DNA from: an uncultured Faecalibacterium sp.
GTDB taxonomy: Bacteria > Bacillota > Clostridia > Oscillospirales > Ruminococcaceae
Direction of reading: 5' to 3'
NCBI GenBank assembly: GCA_934561555.1
Contig: CAKTGQ010000005.1
Coordinates: 1 to 64,000, forward strand
DNA length: 64,000 bases
This document shows positions 15,122-24,440 of this stretch, one piece after another (position 1 is the first letter of the stretch; each line of letters begins with the position of its first letter). The notes below the pieces were generated by a model, which worked only from the letters and a program-made list of their open reading frames with translations, was not told where the DNA came from and ran no database searches. The position numbers and the translations under genes were made by a program.

Positions 15122-17737
15122 ATGGCAGAGCTTTCGCCCATGATGCAGCAGTATCTTGAAATCAAAAATCAACACAAGGACGAAATTCTTTTTTACCGCA
15201 TCGGCGATTTTTACGAAATGTTCTTCGACGATGCCGTCACGGCCTCCCGGGAGCTGGATCTTACCCTTACCGGCAAGCAGTGCGGCCTTGCGGAGCGCGC
15301 TCCCATGTGCGGCGTGCCCTTCCACAGCTACGAAGGCTATGTGGCGCGCCTGATCGCCAAGGGCTATAAGGTCGCCATCTGCGAGCAGGTGGAGGACCCC
15401 GCCAAGGCAAAGGGACTTGTCAAGCGGGACATCATCCGTGTGGTCACCCCCGGTACGGTCATTGAAAGCAGTATGCTGCAGGACGACCGCAACAACTACA
15501 TTGCCAGCCTGTACCTCAAGGGCAAAAAGGCGGGCCTGTGCTTTGCGGATGTTTCCACCGGTACGGCGCATATCACCGAACTGACGGCGGATAAGATCGC
15601 TCCGGCGGTCATTACCGAGCTGTGCCGCTACCACCCCAGCGAGGTACTGCTGAACCCCGGTCTGCTGGACTGCCGCGAGGTGACCGCCTACATCAAAAAG
15701 AACATGAACTGCTCGGTGGAGCTGGTCGAGGACGAGCGCTATGCGCCCGGGCTGGTGGCCTCTGCACTGGAAGAGCAGTTTGGCCGGGATTGGCCGCAGA
15801 CCACCGGCATCGCCGCCGAGGGCCTTGTGCGCTTTGCCATGGCCGCGCTGCTGGAATATCTGCACGATACCCAGATCAAGGGCGTGGAGCGGTTAAAGAC
15901 GGTCATTACTTACAACGAAGCCCAGTTCATGCGGCTTTCGCCGGTCACCCGGGCAAACCTTGAGCTGACCGAGACCCTGCGCGGGCGCGAAAAGCGCGGC
16001 ACCCTGCTGTGGGTGCTGGATAAGACCAGCACTGCCATGGGCAAACGTATGCTGCGCAGCTGGATCGAGCAGCCGCTTATTTCCAGTCCGCTCATCAATC
16101 ACCGCCTGAACGCTGTGGAGGCACTGGTGCGCCAGACCATGGTGCGCGGCGACCTGACCGAGGAACTGCACTATATTGCGGACATGGAGCGCTTGATGAC
16201 TCGCACGGTGTACGGCTCTGCCACCCCCAAGGAGATCTACACCCTTGCCCAGACCTGCGACCGTCTGCCCGGTCTGCGCAAGCAGGCGGAGGGCTGCAAC
16301 TGCCCGGAGCTTGCCGAGCTTGCCGCCGGCATCGACCCGCTGGAGGATATCAAGGCGCGCATTTATGCCGCAGTAGACCCGGATGCCCCCTCCACCCTCA
16401 AGGATGGCGGCGTTATCGCCAAGGGCTATCACGCCGAGGTGGACGAGCTGCGCTCTATCCGGGACAACACCAAGGGCGTGCTGGCGCAGCTGGAAGCCCG
16501 TCTGCGGCAGGAGACCGGCATCCCCAAGCTGAAGATCGGCTATAACCATGTGTTCGGCTACTTCATCGAGGTGAGCAACTCCTACAAGAACCTCGTGCCG
16601 GAGACCTATATCCGCAAGCAGACCCTTACCTCCGGCGAGCGTTACATCACGCAGGAACTGAAGGAGCTGGAAAGCAAAATTCTTGGCGCGCATGAGCGGC
16701 TCATCTCGCTGGAACGCCGCCTGTTTGACGAACTGCTGGAAAGCATCGGTGCCCAGCTGGACCGTATCCAGCGCACCGCAAACGCCATTGCCCAGCTGGA
16801 TGTGCTGTCGGCGCTGGCGCAGGTGGCTGCGGAAAACAACTACTGCCGCCCTGTGGTGGACGACAGCGATGTGCTGACCATCACCGAGGGACGTCACCCG
16901 GTGGTGGAGCAGGTGCTCAAGGGCAGTATGTTCGTGCCCAACGACACCACCCTCAACTGTACTACCGACCGTTGCCTTATCATCACCGGCCCCAACATGG
17001 CGGGTAAATCCACCTATATGCGTCAGAATGCCCTGATTGCCCTGATGGCGCAGATCGGCTCCTTTGTGCCGGCTGCCAGCTGTCATGTGGGTGTGGTGGA
17101 TGCCATTTTTACCCGCATCGGCGCCTCGGACGACCTTGCAGCAGGTCAGTCCACCTTTATGGTGGAGATGACCGAGGTGGCTGAAATTTTGAAAAACGCC
17201 ACCGCCAAAAGCCTTGTGGTGCTGGACGAGATCGGCCGCGGCACCTCCACCTTTGACGGTATGAGCATCGCCCGCGCCGTGGTAGAGCATATCGCCGACC
17301 CCGCCAAGGGGCTGGGCTGCAAGACCCTGTTCGCCACCCACTATCACGAGCTGACCGAGCTGGAAGGCACCGTGGAGGGCGTAAAAAACTACAACATTGC
17401 GGTCAAAAAGCGCGGCGAGGACATCACCTTCCTGCGGCGCATCGTGCGCGGCCCTGCCGATGACAGCTACGGCATCGAGGTGGCAAAGCTGGCCGGTCTG
17501 CCCGGCAGCGTGACCCGCCGCGCCCACGAGGTGCTGCGCACGCTGGAAGCCTCTGCTCCCAAAAACAAGGTGGAGCAGATGGATTTTGACGCTTTGCAGG
17601 AGTACAATTCCCCGGCAGTGCCCAGCGAGATGATGGAAAAGCTGGAAGCCGTGGATGTGGAAACGCTTACTCCCATTGAAGCGCTGAACTTCTTGTACGA
17701 GCTAAAAAAGACCCTCAAGGGCAGCCTGAACGGCTGA
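15122..17737 (+). CDS. mutS: DNA mismatch repair protein MutS
   Basis: An 871-aa mismatch sensor. The mismatch-stacking Phe-x-Glu lies in GDFYEMF near residue 27. The ATPase has Walker A GPNMAGKSTYMRQ, the ST motif DDLAAGQSTFMVEM, Walker B LVVLDEIGRGTSTFDG and the His loop FATHYHELTEL. Length is normal for bacterial MutS1. ATG 15122 follows AGAGG by about 8 nt. mutL starts 34 bases after the stop, so the two partners are cotranscribed. Confidence 0.97.
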   Translation: MAELSPMMQQYLEIKNQHKDEILFYRIGDFYEMFFDDAVTASRELDLTLTGKQCGLAERAPMCGVPFHSYEGYVARLIAKGYKVAICEQVEDPAKAKGLVKRDIIRVVTPGTVIESSMLQDDRNNYIASLYLKGKKAGLCFADVSTGTAHITELTADKIAPAVITELCRYHPSEVLLNPGLLDCREVTAYIKKNMNCSVELVEDERYAPGLVASALEEQFGRDWPQTTGIAAEGLVRFAMAALLEYLHDTQIKGVERLKTVITYNEAQFMRLSPVTRANLELTETLRGREKRGTLLWVLDKTSTAMGKRMLRSWIEQPLISSPLINHRLNAVEALVRQTMVRGDLTEELHYIADMERLMTRTVYGSATPKEIYTLAQTCDRLPGLRKQAEGCNCPELAELAAGIDPLEDIKARIYAAVDPDAPSTLKDGGVIAKGYHAEVDELRSIRDNTKGVLAQLEARLRQETGIPKLKIGYNHVFGYFIEVSNSYKNLVPETYIRKQTLTSGERYITQELKELESKILGAHERLISLERRLFDELLESIGAQLDRIQRTANAIAQLDVLSALAQVAAENNYCRPVVDDSDVLTITEGRHPVVEQVLKGSMFVPNDTTLNCTTDRCLIITGPNMAGKSTYMRQNALIALMAQIGSFVPAASCHVGVVDAIFTRIGASDDLAAGQSTFMVEMTEVAEILKNATAKSLVVLDEIGRGTSTFDGMSIARAVVEHIADPAKGLGCKTLFATHYHELTELEGTVEGVKNYNIAVKKRGEDITFLRRIVRGPADDSYGIEVAKLAGLPGSVTRRAHEVLRTLEASAPKNKVEQMDFDALQEYNSPAVPSEMMEKLEAVDVETLTPIEALNFLYELKKTLKGSLNG

Positions 17738-17771
17738 CCGTAAAAATCAACCACAGGGGAGGGAAAAGACT

Positions 17772-19907
17772 ATGGCAGTCATCCATGTTCTGGATAAGCA
17801 TACCGCGGAGCTGATCGCCGCCGGTGAGGTGGTGGAGCGCCCGGCATCGGTGGTCAAGGAGCTTTTGGAAAACTCCATCGACGCCGGTGCAACGCAGGTT
17901 ACTGTAAGCATCGAGTCCGGCGGCGTAAAGCTGATCGAGATCAGCGATAACGGCACAGGCATTGATGCCGAGTATATCCCGACGGCCTTCATCCGCCACG
18001 CCACCAGCAAAATTGAAAAACCGGACGATCTGAACAGCATCCATACGCTGGGCTTCCGGGGCGAGGCACTGGCGTCCATTGCCAGCGTAGCGCGGGTAGA
18101 GCTGCTCACCCGCACCGAGGTGGACGAGTTTGCCACCTGCTACCGCATCGCCGGCGGTGAGGAGCAGGGCAGGGAGCCTGCCGCCCGCGCCGTGGGCACC
18201 ACCATCCGGGTGCAGGATCTGTTCTACAACACCCCCGCCCGCATGAAGTTTCTCAAAAAGGACTCCAGCGAGGGTACCTTTGTGGCAGATAATGTGGGTC
18301 ATGTGGCGCTCAGCCACCCGGAGGTCAGCGTCAAATTCATCCGGGAAGGCAAGCTGCAATACGTCACCCCTGGCGATGGCCAGCTGCGCAGCGCCGCCTA
18401 CGCGGTGCTTGGCCGGGAGTTCAGCCGCGACCTCATCGAGGTGCACTCCGAGGAAGGACTGTACCGGGTCACTGGTCTGCTCACCCCGCCCAAGAGCTGC
18501 CGCGCCAGCCGCAGTATGCAGCATTTCTACATCAATGGCCGCTATGTGCGCAACCGCACCATCATGGCGGGCATGGAAATGGCCTTTAAGGGCACGACCA
18601 TGCAGGGCAAGTTCCCGGGCGGCATCCTGCTGCTGGAAATGCCCACCGACCTTGTGGACGTCAATGTCCACCCAGCAAAGATCGAAGCCCGCTTTGCCCG
18701 GGAAAACGACGTGTTCGATGTCGTTTACCATGCGGTCAAGCTGGCGCTGGCACAGCCCGGTACCGGGGAACGCCGCTTTACCTTTGAAGCGGACGAAAAA
18801 GAGAAAACCGAAAAAGAAAACGATACAAAGAACGAAAAAGATGTAAAGAATAACCACTTTACAGGACTTTCTGCCGTCATTCCGGGTCAGGCAGACCCCG
18901 GTACGCTGCCTGCGCACCGCTGGGAAGCCCCGCAGCCGCAGCGCCCCGCGGCTGCGCCGGTGAAAACCCCGGCATTTACGGCAGATCCCCCGCCGGTACA
19001 GCCCGCGCAGCCTGCCCGCGCGGCTGCTGCCGTGCCCTCGTGGCGGCAGGCTGCCCCTGCGGAGGACATTCTGGACCCGGTGGTCACCCTCCATAGCCCG
19101 GAAAAACCGGATGCAACCGAAGTCCAGCCCGCACCGCGGCCCTTCCGGGCAGCAGCCGGTGAGGCACAGCTGGATGTGCACCCGGAAACGGACGCCGCAG
19201 CCGACCCGCTGTTGGATCACATGGCGGCATGGAACACCATGTCCGCCGCCCCGGAGATCGAAGCCGCCACGGTGCCCTACCAGCCGGAGGAACCCGCGCA
19301 GCTGGAACAGCTGGGCTTTGATGTGCCGCAGGGGGAAGAGCCGCTGCGGTATGTGGGCGAGGTATTCCGCACCTATATTCTGGCCGAGCGGGGAGACGAA
19401 CTGTGTCTGATCGATAAGCACGCCGCCCACGAGCGCCAGCTGTACGAAAAGCTGGCCGCGAACTACGGCAACGTGCCCAGCCAGCTGCTGTTGCAGCCCG
19501 CCGCCATCGACCTTTCCGCAGAGGAAAAGCAGGCGCTGCTGGAAAACCAGCCCCTGCTGGAAAACGCCGGGCTGGATGTGGCGGACTTTGGCGGCAGCAC
19601 CGTGCTGCTGCGTGCCGTGCCTGCGGACGTAGAGCCGCAGAACGCGGAGGACTTGCTGGTGGAGATCGCCGACCGACTGCTCAAGGGCAGCCGTGACGCG
19701 CTGAACGAGCACACCGAGTGGGTGCTGCACTCCATCTCCTGCCGCGCCGCCATCAAGGCGGGGGACAAGTCCTCCCCGCAGGAGCTTATGGCACTGGCCG
19801 AGAAGATCCTCTCCGGCGAGGTGCCGCCCTTCTGCCCCCATGGCCGTCCCTGCGTGCTCAAGCTTACCCGAAAGGAGTTGGAAAAGCAGTTTGGACGTAT
19901 CGTGTAA
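17772..19907 (+). CDS. mutL: DNA mismatch repair endonuclease MutL
   Basis: A 711-aa GHKL ATPase/endonuclease. N-terminal ATP-binding motifs are ELLENSIDAGA, DNGTGI and GFRGEAL. A long Pro/Ala/Glu-rich linker spans roughly residues 335-510. The C-terminal domain retains the nicking-endonuclease motif DKHAAHERQLYE (D-x-H-A-x2-E-x4-E), CPHGRP and FGR. Mismatch-directed nicking is therefore expected, and no mutH is needed. Its 3' end overlaps the likely miaA start by 17 bases, suggesting translational coupling. Confidence 0.96.
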   Translation: MAVIHVLDKHTAELIAAGEVVERPASVVKELLENSIDAGATQVTVSIESGGVKLIEISDNGTGIDAEYIPTAFIRHATSKIEKPDDLNSIHTLGFRGEALASIASVARVELLTRTEVDEFATCYRIAGGEEQGREPAARAVGTTIRVQDLFYNTPARMKFLKKDSSEGTFVADNVGHVALSHPEVSVKFIREGKLQYVTPGDGQLRSAAYAVLGREFSRDLIEVHSEEGLYRVTGLLTPPKSCRASRSMQHFYINGRYVRNRTIMAGMEMAFKGTTMQGKFPGGILLLEMPTDLVDVNVHPAKIEARFARENDVFDVVYHAVKLALAQPGTGERRFTFEADEKEKTEKENDTKNEKDVKNNHFTGLSAVIPGQADPGTLPAHRWEAPQPQRPAAAPVKTPAFTADPPPVQPAQPARAAAAVPSWRQAAPAEDILDPVVTLHSPEKPDATEVQPAPRPFRAAAGEAQLDVHPETDAAADPLLDHMAAWNTMSAAPEIEAATVPYQPEEPAQLEQLGFDVPQGEEPLRYVGEVFRTYILAERGDELCLIDKHAAHERQLYEKLAANYGNVPSQLLLQPAAIDLSAEEKQALLENQPLLENAGLDVADFGGSTVLLRAVPADVEPQNAEDLLVEIADRLLKGSRDALNEHTEWVLHSISCRAAIKAGDKSSPQELMALAEKILSGEVPPFCPHGRPCVLKLTRKELEKQFGRIV

Positions 19908-20841
19908 TGTAAAACCTGCCGTGGTGGCTGTGGTAGGCCCCACCGCCACCGGCAAGACCGCGCTGGGCGTTGCGCTGGCGCAGCAGTTCTCCGGCGAGGT
20001 CATCAGCGCCGACTCCATGCAGATTTATAAAGGTCTGGATGTGGGCACTGCCAAGGTCACCCCGCAGGAAACCTGCGGCATCCTGCACCACGGCGTGGAT
20101 ATCCTCACCCCGGAAAAAACCTTCAGCGTGGCGGATTTCACCGCGCTGGCAGGGGAGTATATTCAAGATATCACCGCCCGGGGGCATCTGCCGCTGCTGG
20201 TAGGCGGCACCGGGCTGTATGTGCAGAGCCTTTTGTACGGGGTGCGCTTCACCGCCGAAAAAGCCCCGGACGGCCTGCGCGAGCAGCTGACCGCCGAGTT
20301 GGAAGCCATCGGCCCGGAGGCCATGTACGCAAAGCTGCAAGCCGTAGACCCGGAGGCCGCCGCTGCCATCCACCCCAATAATAAGGTGCGGGTGCTGCGG
20401 GCGCTGGAGCACTACCACGCCACTGGCAAGCGGCTCAGCGAACAAAAAGCGGATTCACTGCCGCCGGAGCGTCCCTACCGCAGCCTTGTGCTGGGGCTGG
20501 ACTTCCCGGAGCGTGCAGTGCTGTACCGCCGCATCGACCTGCGGGTGGACAAAATGCTGGAGGCCGGGCTTTTAGCCGAGGCGGAATACGTCTGGCGCAA
20601 CCGCGAAGCCTTCCGCACCGCCGCACAGGCCATCGGCTATAAAGAATTTTTTCCGTATTTTGAGCAGACCGCCGCGCTTGAGGCCTGCACTGAGAAGCTC
20701 AAACAGGCCTCCCGCAACTACGCCAAGCGCCAGCTGACATGGTTCCGCCACATGGACGGGGTCACATGGCTGGATGCCGGGGCTGCGGACGTGCGGCAGA
20801 CCGCCCTGCGCCTGACCCAAGACTTTTTATCGAAAGGATGA
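19891..20841 (+). CDS. miaA: tRNA dimethylallyltransferase
   Basis: A 316-aa prenyltransferase that transfers dimethylallyl to A37 of tRNA, the substrate later methylthiolated by MiaB. The P-loop GPTATGKTALG is followed by ISADSMQIYKGLDVGTAK and VGGTGLYVQ. The start is uncertain: TTG 19891 gives the usual about 11 residues before the P-loop, with AAAGGAG 13 nt upstream inside mutL; GTG 19921 would be too short. The stop overlaps the region just ahead of the HlyD-like gene, so mutS-mutL-miaA-hlyD form one operon. Confidence 0.93.
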   Translation: MDVSCNVKPAVVAVVGPTATGKTALGVALAQQFSGEVISADSMQIYKGLDVGTAKVTPQETCGILHHGVDILTPEKTFSVADFTALAGEYIQDITARGHLPLLVGGTGLYVQSLLYGVRFTAEKAPDGLREQLTAELEAIGPEAMYAKLQAVDPEAAAAIHPNNKVRVLRALEHYHATGKRLSEQKADSLPPERPYRSLVLGLDFPERAVLYRRIDLRVDKMLEAGLLAEAEYVWRNREAFRTAAQAIGYKEFFPYFEQTAALEACTEKLKQASRNYAKRQLTWFRHMDGVTWLDAGAADVRQTALRLTQDFLSKG

Positions 20842-20846
20842 TCCTT

Positions 20847-22160
20847 ATGCCGGAAAACCCTCAGGAACCGCGCCACAAGCTCTCTGCGCTCACCACGCTG
20901 GCAGTGGTGCTGGCCACCTTTTTGCTGGTGGCGGCAGCGTATGTCTGCTGGCAGGCGGCGCACATCCTTTTCCCCCAGAACGTCTACGAAACGGCGCTGC
21001 CCATCACCATCTCCGATACCATTGAAGCGGACGGCGTGCTGCTGTTTGACGAGACCTGCATTTCCGGCAGCGGTAATCTGGGCTACCTTGTCTCGGACGG
21101 CGAGCGGGTGTCGGCGGGCACTGCCGTTGCGGAGCTGTATACCGATGCCAATCAGGCGGTGCTGCGCCAGCAGCTGACCCAGCTCACCAGCCAGATCGAC
21201 CTGTTGCAGCGCTCCCAGAACACCGCAGCCACCCAGCTGGACGGTCTGCTCAAGGAGCGCTCCGGTGCACTGTACGACCTGCTGGACGCACTGGACACCG
21301 CCCAGTACAGCGATGTGGATAGCAGTGCTGATACCTATTTGTTGGCACAGAACAAGCTGTGGATCACCACCAGCGATACCGCCGGCTTTGCGGATCAGAT
21401 CGCGCTGCTTGCCCAGCAGGCACAGACCGTGCAGGCACAGCTGGGCAACCCCACTCAGATCACCGCCCCCACCACCGGCTACTTTGTCCGGGCGGCCAGC
21501 AGCGGACGGCTGAACGCCGGTGCTGCGGACATTCTGGCGCAGAGCCCGGAGCAGCTCAAGGCTTATCTGGACTCTGACCCTGAGATGCCGCTGGATGGCT
21601 GCGTAGGCAAGCTGGTGTCCGGGTTCAGTTGGCAGTACGCCGGGGTGTGTTCGTCCAAACAGGCCGAAAAGCTTCTGGGCGCGGACGGCAAGCCCCTGCG
21701 CACGGCGGTGGAGATCAGCTTTCCCGGCCAGAGCGATGCCGCTCTGCGTGCTACCGTCACCGAGGTGACCATTGATGCAGAACAGGACATTGCCCGCTTT
21801 GTGCTGCGCTGCAACTCCATCAACGGCGATGTGCTGTGTCTCAACCACGCCAGCGCCCGCATCAGCACCGGTGAGAGCACCGGGCTGCGGGTGCCTGCCG
21901 CAGCGGTGCACTACCTGAAAGAGGACGGCACCGAGGCCGAGACGCAGGGCGAAAACTATATCCCCGGCGTGTACGTCAAATACGGCAACATCGCCCGCTT
22001 CTGCAAGATCGACCCTGTGGATGCCGACCATCCGCTGGTCACAGAAGGGGATTACATCCTTGTTTTGCCCAAGGGAACGGACGGTTCCGTCAGTCAGGTA
22101 AGGCTTTATGACGAAATAATCGTCTCGGGACAAAATTTATATGACGGAAAACTTTTGTAG
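20847..22160 (+). CDS. HlyD-like membrane-anchored adaptor protein
   Basis: A 437-aa protein with one N-terminal membrane span (TLAVVLATFLLVAAAYVCW) and an extracytoplasmic HlyD/biotinyl-lipoyl-like region: a first lobe GYLVSDGERVSAGTAVAEL, a central coiled segment about 105-200, the returning lobe ITAPTTGYFV and a C-terminal beta-barrel-like part. Family members are adaptor subunits of efflux systems, but no ABC or MFS partner is near. In many Clostridia a similar gene precedes the division cluster with yggS and sepF, and this location fits. ATG 20847 has AAAGGA 8 nt upstream. The function is unknown; a role in the division zone is inference from context. Confidence 0.7.
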   Translation: MPENPQEPRHKLSALTTLAVVLATFLLVAAAYVCWQAAHILFPQNVYETALPITISDTIEADGVLLFDETCISGSGNLGYLVSDGERVSAGTAVAELYTDANQAVLRQQLTQLTSQIDLLQRSQNTAATQLDGLLKERSGALYDLLDALDTAQYSDVDSSADTYLLAQNKLWITTSDTAGFADQIALLAQQAQTVQAQLGNPTQITAPTTGYFVRAASSGRLNAGAADILAQSPEQLKAYLDSDPEMPLDGCVGKLVSGFSWQYAGVCSSKQAEKLLGADGKPLRTAVEISFPGQSDAALRATVTEVTIDAEQDIARFVLRCNSINGDVLCLNHASARISTGESTGLRVPAAAVHYLKEDGTEAETQGENYIPGVYVKYGNIARFCKIDPVDADHPLVTEGDYILVLPKGTDGSVSQVRLYDEIIVSGQNLYDGKLL

Positions 22161-22163
22161 TTA

Positions 22164-22192
22164 TTGACATCTGCTGAAAAAAATCAGATAAT
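22164..22192 (+). promoter_or_regulatory. Strong promoter of the sepF division cluster
   Basis: TTGACA (22164-22169), 17 nt, GATAAT (22187-22192), starting 3 bases after the HlyD-like stop. The leader to the sepF start at 22270 contains CGGGC-GCT-GCCCG. Confidence 0.85.
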
Positions 22193-22269
22193 AGTAAAAG
22201 CTATTTGCATTCTTTTTGCAAAGAACGCCAGGCAGCCGGGCGCTGCCCGAATGAAAGGAGCAGATAATT

Positions 22270-22734
22270 ATGTCTTTGCTGGATAGCATTAAGAAGGGCC
22301 TGATGGGCGAAGGGGACGAGTACGAGGATCAGTACATCGATGACGGCCCCCAGATGGTGAACAACAACAGCGGTGTTGGCATCGGGGTGGACGAAGAGGC
22401 CGAAGAGCCTGCCGAGGGCACCAGCAAGAAGAACAAGGTGGTCAACATCCATGCCACCACCCAGCTCAAGGTGGTTTTGGTCAAGCCCGAGCGGTTTGAG
22501 GATGCCAGCACCATTGCCGACCATCTGAACAACAAGCGTACCGTGGTGCTGAATCTGGAGTCCACCAACAAGGAGGTCTCCCGCCGTCTGGTAGACTTTT
22601 TGTCCGGCGTGGCTTATGCCAACAACGGCCAGATCAAGCGCGTAGCCAACAGCACCTTTATCATTACCCCGTACAACGTGGATATCATGGGCGATCTGCT
22701 GGACGAGCTGGAGAACAATGGCGCATTCTATTGA
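22270..22734 (+). CDS. sepF: Cell division protein SepF
   Basis: A 154-aa FtsZ-bundling and membrane-anchoring protein. The N-terminal MSLLDSIKKGLMG can form the membrane-binding amphipathic helix, an acidic linker follows to about residue 60, and the SepF fold contains VVLVKPERFEDASTIADHL, TVVLNLE and DFLSG. ATG 22270 follows AAAGGAG. The next gene, ylmH, starts inside its last 17 bases. The yggS gene often before sepF and yggT after it are both absent. Confidence 0.95.
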   Translation: MSLLDSIKKGLMGEGDEYEDQYIDDGPQMVNNNSGVGIGVDEEAEEPAEGTSKKNKVVNIHATTQLKVVLVKPERFEDASTIADHLNNKRTVVLNLESTNKEVSRRLVDFLSGVAYANNGQIKRVANSTFIITPYNVDIMGDLLDELENNGAFY

Positions 22735-23536
22735 TCTGGCAGCCGGTGCGGTGCGGGGCTTTGTGCCCGCCCGCAATGATGAGGAACGCTATCTCATGCG
22801 GCATATCGAGGATCTTGCCGATGCGGCTTTTTCCCGCGGCATAGCCCGGTACTCTGCATTTCTCAGCGACCGGGAACAGGATCTTGCCCGGGCGGCACTG
22901 GGGCGTGCCGGTGTGCGGGACGGCTGGCGTTTTGACGGCGGCTGGCCCGAGGCCGAGCGCCGGGTGCTCTGTCTGGAGCCGGAGTACAGCTACGGCGCGT
23001 GTCCGGTGCGCTGCGTACAGCTGCAATGCCGGGCGCTGCCCGGTGCGGCGCTTCCGGCGCACAAGGACTATCTGGGCAGCCTGATGGGGCTTGCCCTCAA
23101 GCGCGAGGCACTTGGCGATATCCTGCTGCCTGCCGATGCGCCGGGCACGGCCTATGTGTTCGCGCTGGAACCGGCGGCAAAGCTTATCTGCCGGGAGCTG
23201 TGTCAGGCGGGGCGCACCGAGGTGTCTACCCGTCTGCTGGAACCGGACGAGATCCCGGCCTTCCCGGCACCGGAGCGGCAGCTGCTCACCGCTACCGTGT
23301 CCTCCCTGCGGCTGGACGCAGTGCTTTCTGCCATGCTGCACGTCAGCCGCGGAACCGCTGCGGAGCTGATCGAGGCGGGCAGAGTAGAGATCAACCATCT
23401 GCCGGTAGAAAAGCCCCATGCCCCCGTATATGAGCAGGATGTGTTCACCGTGCGCGGCAAGGGGCGCTTCCGGCTGACCGCATTGCCCGGGAAAAGCAAA
23501 AAAGATCGTTCGATCATTGAGTTCTTTCAATATTAA
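22718..23536 (+). CDS. YlmH-like RNA-binding S4-domain protein
   Basis: A 272-aa protein with the YlmH N-terminal domain and a C-terminal S4 RNA-binding domain at about 188-250 (LRLDAVLSAMLHVSRGTAAELIEAG in two parts, RVEINHLPVE). YlmH proteins sit in the dcw-adjacent cluster; recent work on Firmicutes relates them to ribosome-associated rescue of stalled peptidyl-tRNA. ATG 22718 overlaps the sepF end, suggesting coupled translation. Loss of either gene's expression would affect the other. Confidence 0.88.
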   Translation: MAHSIDLAAGAVRGFVPARNDEERYLMRHIEDLADAAFSRGIARYSAFLSDREQDLARAALGRAGVRDGWRFDGGWPEAERRVLCLEPEYSYGACPVRCVQLQCRALPGAALPAHKDYLGSLMGLALKREALGDILLPADAPGTAYVFALEPAAKLICRELCQAGRTEVSTRLLEPDEIPAFPAPERQLLTATVSSLRLDAVLSAMLHVSRGTAAELIEAGRVEINHLPVEKPHAPVYEQDVFTVRGKGRFRLTALPGKSKKDRSIIEFFQY

Positions 23537-23557
23537 AAGCTATGGGAGGAAATGACT

Positions 23558-24403
23558 ATGCTGACTCCGCAGGATGTCCGCTCTGTACAATTTGAAAAAA
23601 ACCTCCGCGGCTACCGTACAGAGGACGTGGACCGTTTTCTGGACAAGGTCGAGGAGCAGCTGCAGCAGAACGATGCGCAGGCAGAACAGCTGCGCAAGCA
23701 GATCGCAGATCTGACCGCAGAGAACCAGAAGCTCAAGGGCGAGCTGCAAAGCTTTGAGGCCGACGGCGATATGCTCAAGAGCGCGCTGATCAACGCCCAG
23801 CGCATGGGCGAAAACGTGATCCGCGAAGCAAAACAAAAGGCCGAGGAGATCATCCACCGCGCAAACCTGCGGGGCGATGATATCATCCGTGACGCCAACG
23901 AGCTGCTGCAAAAGGCAAGTGACCGCGCGGACGAGATCGAGAACGAGGCCAACGAAAAGCGTCTGGCAGAGGAGCGAGAATACGACCGCGTCCGTCTGGA
24001 GGTTACCCGCTTCAAGGCAGATGTGCTCAACCTGTACCGCAGCCATGTGGAGTCCTTGAGCCGTCTGCCGGAGTTCCAGAAGGGCACCAAGGACGCGGAA
24101 AAGGATGCCCCCGCACAGGACGCAGAGCCTGCGCAGGAAGCTGCCGCAGAGCAGCCCGCTGCACAGCCCGAGACTGCTCCCGATGCTGCAGCAGTCCCGG
24201 CCGAGCAGCCTGCCGCTAAGGCTGCCGAAACCACCGAAACTACCGAACCTGCCGCCTCTGCCGATGACGACAAGGCGGCTGACAGCAGTGAGGATTTCTG
24301 GGCAAAGGACGAAAGCCAGCTCAAGCTGGACCCGCCTCCTGCTGATATGAAGCCGGACGAGCCGGACTATGATGCTTTTCAAGGCGTCAAGTTCAGCGAG
24401 TAA
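23558..24403 (+). CDS. divIVA: Septum site/polar scaffold protein DivIVA
   Basis: A 281-aa DivIVA-family protein. The N-terminal lipid-binding domain reads LTPQDVRSVQFEKNLRGY then EDVDRFLDKVEEQL, followed by coiled coil to about residue 170. An extended Ala/Pro/Glu-rich acidic tail of about 110 residues ends in DYDAFQGVKFSE, longer than in B. subtilis (164 aa in all). It recognises negative membrane curvature at division sites. ATG 23558 has GGGAGGA 7 nt upstream; the ATG at 23552 is too close to that site. Confidence 0.92.
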   Translation: MLTPQDVRSVQFEKNLRGYRTEDVDRFLDKVEEQLQQNDAQAEQLRKQIADLTAENQKLKGELQSFEADGDMLKSALINAQRMGENVIREAKQKAEEIIHRANLRGDDIIRDANELLQKASDRADEIENEANEKRLAEEREYDRVRLEVTRFKADVLNLYRSHVESLSRLPEFQKGTKDAEKDAPAQDAEPAQEAAAEQPAAQPETAPDAAAVPAEQPAAKAAETTETTEPAASADDDKAADSSEDFWAKDESQLKLDPPPADMKPDEPDYDAFQGVKFSE

Positions 24404-24440
24404 GGCACCCAACGCAAAAAATAGAGGAGAGTGTAAACCA

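Noticed and set aside
15893..20018. Long minus-strand open frames across mutS and mutL
   Set aside because: Same codon-bias effect; sense strand carries complete MutS and MutL motifs.
24404..24440. T-box riboswitch before ileS
   Set aside because: Only 37 bases separate divIVA and ileS; there is no room for a T-box and no TGGNACC-type sequence.
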